This document shows, in pieces, positions 14,406 through 19,716 of a DNA stretch of 19,716 nucleotides (the first letter of the stretch is position 1; each line of letters starts with the position of its first letter). Origin of the DNA: Avisuccinivibrio sp964424565 (GTDB taxonomy: Bacteria > Pseudomonadota > Gammaproteobacteria > Enterobacterales > Succinivibrionaceae). Both the position numbers and the translations under genes were made by a program. The notes below the pieces were generated by a model. The model was not told the DNA's origin. It was given only the letters and a program-made list of their open reading frames with translations, and ran no database searches. The stretch covers positions 1 through 19,716 of the forward strand of contig CAYRIZ010000039.1 in assembly GCA_964424565.1 (NCBI GenBank), read 5' to 3'.

Positions 14406-15338
14406 TCAGGCCAGAGCTGCCAGGGCTTTGCTGAGGCTGTCCTCATCCTGTACATTGGCAGATCCCAGGCTGCGGTCAATGCGGCGGTTCAGACCGCACA
14501 GTACCTTGCCCGGACCGGCCTCCACCAGCACTTCAATGCCGTCAGCCTTCAGGGCCTGCACCGTCTCCACCCAGCGCACCGGGCTGATCAGCTGCAGCAG
14601 CAGGGCATGCATGATATCCTCATGATGAGTAATGGGACGGGCAAAGGCATTGCAGTAAACAGGAATGGCGGCATCCTTCACGGAGATCTGCTGCAAGGCG
14701 GCGGCCAGCTTGTCGGCAGCAGGCTGCATCAGCGGGCAGTGGGAAGGAGCGGACACGGCCAGAGGTACCACCTTCTTGGCTCCCTTTTCCGCAAAGAGCG
14801 GCAAAGCCCGATCCACGGCGGTCTTGGTGCCGGAGACTACAATCTGTCCCGGGGAGTTGAAGTTGGCAGCCCAGACGGCATCAGGGCCCTCGGAGGCGGC
14901 ACGGCAGACTTCCCGCACCGCATCATCTTCCAGCCCGAGCACGGCAGCCATGGCGCCCTGCCCTGCCGGCACGGCCTCCTGCATGGCCTGACCGCGCAGG
15001 CGCACCAGGCGCAGGGCATCGGCAAAGTCCAGGGCACCGGCGGTTACCAGGGCACTGTATTCGCCCAGGGAGTGGCCGGCCAGTGCAGCCGGGGCACCGG
15101 CTTGGGAGATCAGCACCCGGCCGGCAGCCACTGAGGCGGCCAGTATGGCCGGCTGCGTGACTTCAGTGCGGTTGAGTTCACTTTCCGGGCCGTTTAAGGT
15201 CAGGTCCTTTAAATCATAGCCCAGTGCCGCATTGGCCTCGGCATAGGCTGCGGCCACAATCTCATTGTCCATAAAGGAGGCGAGCATGCCTACGGACTGA
15301 GAGCCCTGGCCGGGGAAGACAACAGCAAATTTCTTCAT
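14406..15338 (-). CDS. fabD: Malonyl-CoA:ACP transacylase
   Basis: Moves malonate from CoA to ACP to supply the elongating unit; cytoplasmic, 310 residues. The oxyanion loop FPGQGSQSVGM (8-18) has Q11, the nucleophile is S90 in GHSLGEYSA, R115 binds the malonyl carboxylate and H200 in APSHCPLM completes the dyad. AGGAA lies about 6 nt before the ATG. An intrinsic terminator stands between it and fabH upstream, so its expression depends on read-through or on a promoter I cannot see. Confidence 0.97.
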   Translation of the reverse strand: MKKFAVVFPGQGSQSVGMLASFMDNEIVAAAYAEANAALGYDLKDLTLNGPESELNRTEVTQPAILAASVAAGRVLISQAGAPAALAGHSLGEYSALVTAGALDFADALRLVRLRGQAMQEAVPAGQGAMAAVLGLEDDAVREVCRAASEGPDAVWAANFNSPGQIVVSGTKTAVDRALPLFAEKGAKKVVPLAVSAPSHCPLMQPAADKLAAALQQISVKDAAIPVYCNAFARPITHHEDIMHALLLQLISPVRWVETVQALKADGIEVLVEAGPGKVLCGLNRRIDRSLGSANVQDEDSLSKALAALA

Positions 15339-15398
15339 AATATTTCCTGCAAACTATAGAAAATCCGGGAAAAAGCAGCCCCGGGCAGCCGGGTGGAC

Positions 15399-15422
15399 AA
15401 AAAGCGCCGGCAGGCGCTTTTT
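15399..15422. terminator. Bidirectional intrinsic terminator between fabH and fabD
   Basis: AAAAAGCGCC and GGCGCTTTTT form a perfect 10-bp stem with loop GGCA. The GC core is followed by five T on either strand, a textbook Rho-independent signal in both directions. Its place inside the fab cluster implies attenuation of fabD and the genes after it. Confidence 0.8.
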
Positions 15423-15432
15423 GCTCTGTTGA

Positions 15433-16389
15433 TCAATAGCGGATCAGAGCCGAACTCCAGGTAAAGCCGCCGCCGAAGCTTTCCAGCAGCAGCACGTGGC
15501 CGCGCTGTATGCGGCCGCTGCGCACGCCTTCATCCAGGGCCAGCGGCACGGAAGCGGCTGAGGTATTGCCCTGCCGATCCAGGGTGATAATCACCTGGGA
15601 CATGTCCATGTGCAGCTTGCGGGCCGTGGCGGCAATAATGCGCAGATTGGCCTGATGGGGCACCAGATAATCAAGATCAGCCGCCGTCATGCCGCCCATC
15701 TCCAGGGTGCGGGAGACCAGCTCGGCCAGTACTACCACAGCACGCTTGAAGACTTCATTGCCCTTCATATACAGCCAGCAGTCGTCATCCACTGCGCCGC
15801 GGGACGGGACTTTCAGGGACAGCAGTTCACCGGAGAAGGGATCGGAGGAGGAATACACGGCCAGAGTGCCCTGCTCTTCCTCACTGGCGCCGAGGACACA
15901 GGCGCCCGCGCCGTCACCAAACAGTATGACTGTGGTACGGTCTGCAGGATCACAGGCCCGGGACATCAAATCAGAGCCCACCACCAGCACCTTTCTGGCC
16001 TGCCCGCTCACGATCATGGCATGGGCCACATTGTAGGCATAGCAGAAGCCGGCACAGGCTGCGGCCAGATCAAAGGCCATGGCACGTTTGATGTTCAGCA
16101 GACGGGCAATTTCACAGGCACTTGACGGGAAAAAATACTGAGATGAGGTAGTGGCGCAGATCACTGCGTCAATTTCGTCAGGCTCAACGCCGGCAGCTTC
16201 CAGAGCCTTACTGGCTGCAGCGGCCCCCATGGTTGCGGCGGTTTCATCAGGAGCTGCTATGCGTCGCTCCTTGATACCAGTGCGCTCGGTGATCCACTCA
16301 TCTGAGGTTTCCACCATGCGCTCAAGATCTGCATTTGTCCTTATTTGTGCCGGCAGATAACTGCCGGTGCCAAGAATTCTGGTATACAA
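15433..16389 (-). CDS. fabH: 3-oxoacyl-[ACP] synthase III
   Basis: Starts fatty-acid synthesis by condensing acetyl-CoA with malonyl-ACP; cytoplasmic dimer of 318 residues. The catalytic triad is C112 (AAACAGF), H245 (VPHQANLRI) and N275 (GNTSAAS), nearly the same positions as in E. coli. The ending FGGGFTWSSALIRY is typical. The start is TTG at 16389, giving the N-terminus MYTRILGTGSYLP, which aligns residue for residue with E. coli FabH; GGGGA stands only about 4 nt before it. The combination suggests modest translation. A 155-nt gap from plsX contains a hairpin and a possible extra promoter. Confidence 0.96.
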   Translation of the reverse strand: MYTRILGTGSYLPAQIRTNADLERMVETSDEWITERTGIKERRIAAPDETAATMGAAAASKALEAAGVEPDEIDAVICATTSSQYFFPSSACEIARLLNIKRAMAFDLAAACAGFCYAYNVAHAMIVSGQARKVLVVGSDLMSRACDPADRTTVILFGDGAGACVLGASEEEQGTLAVYSSSDPFSGELLSLKVPSRGAVDDDCWLYMKGNEVFKRAVVVLAELVSRTLEMGGMTAADLDYLVPHQANLRIIAATARKLHMDMSQVIITLDRQGNTSAASVPLALDEGVRSGRIQRGHVLLLESFGGGFTWSSALIRY

Positions 16390-16458
16390 AGCGTCCCCAC
16401 TTATTTTGTGTCAAGCTTACGCACAATCTTGCTGAGATAAAAGAAAAATCAATGCACT

Positions 16459-16467
16459 ATCATAGCA
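16459..16467 (-). promoter_or_regulatory. Possible fabH promoter (extended -10)
   Basis: TGCTATGAT on the minus strand is a good extended -10. It would start transcription near 16452, about 63 nt before the fabH TTG. No -35 is clear. A TTGACA nearer fabH has no matching -10 at the right spacing. Confidence 0.35.
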
Positions 16468-16486
16468 AAAAGGAACAGCCTTTATA

Positions 16487-16507
16487 AGCCCGCGGTTTGA
16501 GCGGGCT
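16487..16507 (-). terminator. Hairpin after plsX
   Basis: AGCCCGC and GCGGGCT form a 7-bp stem with a 7-nt loop in the plsX-fabH gap. On the minus strand TATAAAGG follows, a poor T tail, so it is at best a partial terminator. The better T tail (CAAATTTT) is on the plus strand. Confidence 0.45.
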
Positions 16508-16544
16508 CAAATTTTGCAGCCTGCAGGCAGAGAATTTGGCAGGG

Positions 16545-17531
16545 CTAATGCTGCAGGGACAAGGTGTCCTGCATGGAGGAAGCCAGCTCGTTGACTGCCG
16601 CCTTCACTGCCTCCACCATGGCTACGGCAAAAGCCTCACGTCCGGCATTGCCGTGGCTCTTGACCACATTGCCGCGGACGCCGAGCAGCAGCGAGCCGTT
16701 GTACTGCCAGGGCAGCAGCCACTCCGGCCGGCCCATCTTGGCAAAGAAGCGCTTGAGGCCGCCGACAGAGGAGAATATACGGTATACCCCTTCGGCCGAC
16801 TTGAGGGCTATATTGCCGGAAAAACCGTCGGTCACTATCACATCGGCATCGCCGCAGAATATACGATCTGCTTCCACAAAACCGATGAAATTAAGTTCCT
16901 GCCTCTGCTCCAGCAGCTCGCGCACTTCCTGTACCAGCCGGCTGCCCTTGAACTGCTCGGTACCCACATTGAGGACGGCCACCCGCGGGCTGTCCGTACC
17001 CAGATAAATGCGGGCGGCGGCATCACCCAGGCGGGCAAAATCACACAAATCCTGGGCGTTGCTCTGGGCATTGGCGCCCAGATCCAGCATCAGGGAATAA
17101 CGGCCGGGCCCGCAGGGCATACGGGCACACAAAGCCGGACGCAGATTTTCCACTGTGCCCAGCAGATGCCTGGCCAGTACCACCAGCGGTCCGGTGCCGC
17201 CGGCACTGACCATGGCCTGCGCCTCTCCTTCCTTCACGGCCAGCATGGCCTGATACATGGAGCTGCGGCTGTAGCGTTCCAGTACATCACCCAAAGCCGC
17301 ATCCTGCGGGATCACCTGGGGCGTCTGAATAAATTCACAGCGTTTCCAGTCTATACGGGAACCTTTCATTTCATCGTGGAGCACGCTGGAGCCAAAGACC
17401 AGCAGTTTGGCTTCAGGGTACATGGTCTGGGCAAAATTGACGGCACTGCACACATGCTTCATGCCATTGTCGCCGCCGCTGCCGTCTACTGCAACAGTTA
17501 CCTCTTTTCCTCTCTGCCTTAATATACCCAT
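16545..17531 (-). CDS. plsX: Phosphate acyltransferase PlsX
   Basis: Converts acyl-ACP and phosphate to acyl-phosphate, the donor for the first acylation of glycerol-3-phosphate; peripheral membrane enzyme, 328 residues. Family features seen include LDLGANAQ, EADRIFCGDADVIVTDGFSGNIALKSAEG, YNGSLLLGVRGNVVKSHGNA and the SSM motif. Two usually strong signatures differ: D-x-M-G-G-D near the N-terminus reads DGSGGD (16-21, Met to Ser), and SAGNTG reads SAGGTG (109-114, Asn to Gly). The rest and the gene order leave little doubt about identity. The start ATG has GGGAG about 6-7 nt upstream. Confidence 0.9.
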   Translation of the reverse strand: MGILRQRGKEVTVAVDGSGGDNGMKHVCSAVNFAQTMYPEAKLLVFGSSVLHDEMKGSRIDWKRCEFIQTPQVIPQDAALGDVLERYSRSSMYQAMLAVKEGEAQAMVSAGGTGPLVVLARHLLGTVENLRPALCARMPCGPGRYSLMLDLGANAQSNAQDLCDFARLGDAAARIYLGTDSPRVAVLNVGTEQFKGSRLVQEVRELLEQRQELNFIGFVEADRIFCGDADVIVTDGFSGNIALKSAEGVYRIFSSVGGLKRFFAKMGRPEWLLPWQYNGSLLLGVRGNVVKSHGNAGREAFAVAMVEAVKAAVNELASSMQDTLSLQH

Positions 17532-17563
17532 ACTATGCTCCCAAAAATTAGGCCTCCAAAAAC

Positions 17564-17605
17564 GCTGACGGGGCCTCCAGATTACTGGATGCCCCGCCGT
17601 TCAGC
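17564..17605 (-). other. Long hairpin between rpmF and plsX
   Basis: Nested pairing GCTGA/TCAGC, CGGGGC/GCCCCG and TCCAG/CTGGA around the loop ATTA makes a stem of about 16 base pairs with small bulges. No T tract follows on the minus strand. It is probably a processing or stability element that separates the abundant L32 message from plsX. Confidence 0.6.
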
Positions 17606-17635
17606 AAGAACTTTTGCCAAAACCTGAGATCAGCT

Positions 17636-17812
17636 TCAGGCCTTAACGTCTACCACCTTGACGCCGCGATAGTAGCCGCTGGGGGTCACATGATGGCGGA
17701 TGTGGGTCTCGCCGGTGGTTGCGTCAACTGACAGCTGACGGGCACTCAGGGCATCGTGGGTACGACGCTTGTCACGACGGGAACGGGACTGATGATTCTG
17801 TTGAACGGCCAT
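17636..17812 (-). CDS. rpmF: 50S ribosomal protein L32
   Basis: Basic ribosomal protein of 58 residues, beginning MAVQQNHQSRSRRDKRR and ending GYYRGVKVVDVKA. The pattern MAVQQN..SR..R, THDAL and LSVD, HIRHH and GYYRG matches E. coli L32; like that protein it has no zinc-binding Cys. AGGAGA lies about 8 nt upstream of the ATG. It has its own promoter and a leader of about 108 nt with a hairpin. Confidence 0.96.
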   Translation of the reverse strand: MAVQQNHQSRSRRDKRRTHDALSARQLSVDATTGETHIRHHVTPSGYYRGVKVVDVKA

Positions 17813-17898
17813 TTCAAGTCTCCTAAAATTAGCTCAACTTGCGGAGAAAACCTAAGCCCCCGCTTTTAAATCTTGGTGTTTGCGATAATTCTTGGTAC

Positions 17899-17915
17899 AA
17901 CGCCTCAAGGGCGTT
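17899..17915 (-). other. Hairpin in the rpmF leader
   Basis: AACGCC and GGCGTT form a perfect 6-bp stem with a 5-nt loop, a few bases after the predicted start of transcription. No T tract follows. It may stabilise the message or take part in control of L32. Confidence 0.4.
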
Positions 17916-17927
17916 TCTGGATGCAGC

Positions 17928-17955
17928 ATTATACTGATCTTTTCAGCAAATTCAA
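17928..17955 (-). promoter_or_regulatory. rpmF promoter
   Basis: TTGAAT (17955-17950), a 16-nt spacer and a consensus TATAAT (17933-17928) on the minus strand. Transcription would begin near 17920 and could continue into plsX and fabH. Confidence 0.65.
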
Positions 17956-17967
17956 CCTCCAAAAGGC

Positions 17968-18504
17968 TCAGCGGCCGTCTCCGGACTGGCTCCACATCTC
18001 CCTGAGACCGGCAAAGGGATTTTCTTCAGCCGGCACCTCGCCAAAAGACCAGTCCTCGCCCTTGACGGCGCAGTCCTCCTCACTGGGGTGCCGCGGCGCA
18101 AAGGGCAGCTCCAGCAGCAGGCAGTCTTCCAGATAATCATACAGATCAAAGGATCCGTCGGGGTTTAACTCCACCAGATCCAGTTTATCCTCCAGGCGCA
18201 GGCTCCTGGCCCGGCTGATGTCGCAGGTGGAGTTGAATGAGGAGCTCAGCTCCTGCTCGAATTGATTGAGACAGCGCTCGCAGGTGAGCCTGACCTTAAT
18301 TTTGATCGTGCCCTCTATGCAGGCCAGTCCCTGCAGATCATAAAAAAAGCGCACATGCAGGGCAGCATCGCCCAGCACGGCATCGCAGCTCTGCGCCAGA
18401 CGCTCAAACATGGCCTGAGGCAGCGTCAGGGTATAATCGGCCTCGGCTTTGGCTAGAGCATGAAAATCAACCTGCCAGGCCAGGGGTAAATTAAAATCAC
18501 GCAT
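17968..18504 (-). CDS. yceD: DUF177 protein YceD (23S rRNA accumulation protein)
   Basis: Cytoplasmic protein of 178 residues of the DUF177 family, linked in other bacteria and in plants to 23S rRNA accumulation and 50S assembly. Family marks are LTCERC (C75 and C78), a later acidic block with EDCLLLELPFAPRH, C145 and the ending GEVPAEENPFAGL, which parallels GELPEEAQKPNPFAVL of E. coli. The Cys residues may bind a metal. AAGGAGG lies 7 nt before the ATG. It directly precedes rpmF, as almost everywhere in proteobacteria. Confidence 0.93.
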   Translation of the reverse strand: MRDFNLPLAWQVDFHALAKAEADYTLTLPQAMFERLAQSCDAVLGDAALHVRFFYDLQGLACIEGTIKIKVRLTCERCLNQFEQELSSSFNSTCDISRARSLRLEDKLDLVELNPDGSFDLYDYLEDCLLLELPFAPRHPSEEDCAVKGEDWSFGEVPAEENPFAGLREMWSQSGDGR

Positions 18505-18600
18505 GAAGTGCCTCCTTAAATATGTTGCTGCAGCAGCGTATTTTTACTCAACAATCTTGCATCTTGTCCCGGGAAAGTGCGGCAATCCCGCAGGCGGTTC

Positions 18601-18888
18601 TCAGTGCGGCTTCTCTCCTGCCTGAGGATTACCCCCCGCGGCAGTCTCTGATGCTGCATTCCCGGAGGCAGTACCCTCTTTGTGCTGCGGCCAGTCATCG
18701 TCTTCATCATCATAGGACAGCTGTGCCAGCCCTAGCCGGCGCATCCGCTCCCGCTCCGCCTCCCGCGCCTTGAGGATGTCGGGCAGCATCTCCTTTTCCA
18801 GTTTGCGCTGCGCCTTCAGGCTGTTGTAGACCACTCCGACCACAAACAGCAGCGGCAGCGCAATGGCCAACACTACCCACCAGCTCAT
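18601..18888 (-). CDS. Small membrane-anchored protein of unknown function
   Basis: I do not recognise this 95-residue protein. It starts with one hydrophobic segment (about 3-21, WWVVLAIALPLLFVVGVVY), then a charged, probably helical stretch (25-50, KAQRKLEKEM...REAERERMRR), an acidic patch (YDDEDDDW near 59-66) and a low-complexity tail rich in Gly, Ala, Asn and Glu. It has no Cys. By the positive-inside rule the tail faces the cytoplasm. Its ATG follows the TAA of the DsbA-like gene with no gap (TAAATG), and GGAG stands 8 nt before it inside that gene, so translation is probably coupled. The next gene is yceD, 96 nt on. Confidence 0.75.
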   Translation of the reverse strand: MSWWVVLAIALPLLFVVGVVYNSLKAQRKLEKEMLPDILKAREAERERMRRLGLAQLSYDDEDDDWPQHKEGTASGNAASETAAGGNPQAGEKPH

Positions 18889-19653
18889 TTATTCAGCTCC
18901 ATCTGCGGCCAGCATACTTTCCAAAGCCTCATAATCTCTGACTGCCCCGCGCAGCACCCGGCCGTCAATGATAAAGAAAGGAGTACCGGTTACCCCCAGC
19001 TGTCGTCCCAGTTCCAGATTGGCCCGCAGCCGCTGCTGTACAGCTGTGCTTTCAGCTGTGCGCTGTACCTCGTCCCAGGAAGCCCCGGTACGTTCCACCG
19101 CCCGCCTGACATCGTCAGAAGAGCTGACCCGGCTCCCCTGTGTCATGAGATCCTGCTGATAGGCAAAATACTTTTCCTTATCCAGCTGATACAGGGCCAG
19201 TCCGGCCAGGGCCGCCTGCATGCTCTCCCGCGACAATATGGGAAATTCTATGTAGACGGCATGCATATTGTGCTCGGCGGCCAGTTTTTCCGTCAGCTGA
19301 CGCACCACCTTGCAGTAACCGCAGTTGTAGTCAAAAAACTCTATTAAATAATGCTCCGCCTGCGGATCACCGCGCATGGGAGTAAGGGGATCCAGGCGCA
19401 GCTCCGCGGCCGTGTCCTGCAGCAGCTGCGTGAATTTATTCTGCTGATCCTGCTCCAGTCTGGCCATCACCTCATACATGACCTCAGGATGACTGACCAG
19501 ATAATCATGCACAATCTGCTCCACGGCACTGCGCTCGGCAGCAGAGAAGACTGCTGCAGGATCCGAGGTCTCCTCAGCGGCGGCCGGCTGTACAGCCATA
19601 CAGCCGAAAACGGCAGCCATCAGGGCTGCCGCGGTAAATTTTTTAAGCAACAT
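18889..19653 (-). CDS. Periplasmic DsbA/ScsC-like thiol:disulfide oxidoreductase
   Basis: Secreted thioredoxin-fold protein of 254 residues. The signal peptide ends near residue 26 (PAAA before EETS). Residues 31-85 form a helical N-terminal extension (VEQIVHDYLVSHPEVMYEVMARLEQ), the type that makes ScsC/Com1-like proteins oligomerise. The thioredoxin domain has YLIEFFDYNCGYC with the active site CGYC (111-114) and the cis-Pro loop VTGTP (P225), with TPFFIIDGRVLRG after it. It probably oxidises or isomerises disulfides in exported proteins; which of the two is not decidable here. AGGA lies about 6-7 nt before the ATG. It abuts both neighbours as TAA-ATG. Confidence 0.9.
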   Translation of the reverse strand: MLLKKFTAAALMAAVFGCMAVQPAAAEETSDPAAVFSAAERSAVEQIVHDYLVSHPEVMYEVMARLEQDQQNKFTQLLQDTAAELRLDPLTPMRGDPQAEHYLIEFFDYNCGYCKVVRQLTEKLAAEHNMHAVYIEFPILSRESMQAALAGLALYQLDKEKYFAYQQDLMTQGSRVSSSDDVRRAVERTGASWDEVQRTAESTAVQQRLRANLELGRQLGVTGTPFFIIDGRVLRGAVRDYEALESMLAADGAE

Positions 19654-19716
19654 TTAAATCCTAACTCTACTTTCGGGATTCATTTTGTCCAGTAAGCCCG
19701 CTTCCAGCAAGTGGGT
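19654..19716 (-). CDS. C-terminal end of an unidentified upstream gene (partial)
   Basis: A reading frame enters from the window edge and runs 20 codons, ending DKMNPESRVRI and TAA, directly followed by the ATG of the DsbA-like gene. The same zero-gap TAA-ATG junction occurs at the next gene pair, which supports this as a real cistron of the same operon. Too little is visible to name it. Confidence 0.45.
   Translation of the reverse strand, partial: THLLEAGLLDKMNPESRVRI

Noticed and set aside
15353..15358. TATAGT as a fabD promoter after the internal terminator
   Set aside because: Transcription would start about 8 nt before the ATG, cutting off the ribosome binding site, and no -35 is present.
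16497..17522. 341-codon plus-strand frame opposite plsX
   Set aside because: It is antisense to a confidently identified gene and its residues (His, Gln and Gly-rich) are typical of a mirror frame. The same holds for long plus-strand frames opposite the isomerase, xylB and chvE.

Overview
The window looks like a chromosomal segment of a Gram-negative gammaproteobacterium. It carries an outer-membrane porin ending in Phe, a periplasmic DsbA-like protein with a signal peptide, and a fatty-acid synthesis cluster in the order known from Escherichia coli (yceD-rpmF-plsX-fabH-fabD-fabG-acpP-fabF). The mixture of E. coli-like housekeeping proteins with a sugar operon resembling those of gut anaerobes makes an intestinal or rumen Aeromonadales/Succinivibrionaceae host my best guess. 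That is an inference from protein resemblance only; no search was run.

Region 1 (about 174-8175, minus strand) is a sugar uptake and catabolism operon, transcribed chvE-mmsA-mmsB-xylB-isomerase. A ChvE-type periplasmic binding protein, a double ATPase and a permease import a monosaccharide. An isomerase of the L-fucose/L-arabinose fold and a xylulokinase would take the sugar to a ketopentose phosphate. The kinase has an extra C-terminal domain of about 208 residues that resembles DUF4867, a cupin-like family of unknown function. No classical XylA and no regulator gene are present. The upstream region carries two nearly identical palindromic sites 199 bp apart, which suggests a LacI-type repressor acting by looping.

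Region 2 (about 8176-9900) holds tRNA-Ser(CGA) on the minus strand with a strong promoter. On the plus strand follow a small YjdJ-type GNAT protein with a long structured leader and an orphan TraF-like S26 peptidase.

Region 3 (about 9947-11400, minus strand) is a monocistronic porin gene with an extended -10 promoter, a short hairpin near the predicted mRNA 5' end and hairpins at its 3' end. A cluster of four hairpins separates it from fabF.

Region 4 (11401-18504, minus strand) is the fab cluster. It is not one smooth transcription unit. rpmF, acpP and possibly fabF and fabH have their own promoters, a textbook intrinsic terminator lies between fabH and fabD, and the acpP-fabF gap is about 350 nt and rich in GC palindromes. 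Together these genes supply malonyl-ACP, initiate and elongate fatty acids, and feed acyl-phosphate to phospholipid synthesis; rpmF and yceD tie the cluster to ribosome synthesis.

Region 5 (18601-19716, minus strand) is an upstream group of tightly abutting genes: the tail of an unidentified gene, a periplasmic DsbA/ScsC-like thiol oxidoreductase and a small membrane-anchored protein.

No insertion sequence, CRISPR array, rRNA or replication origin was seen.
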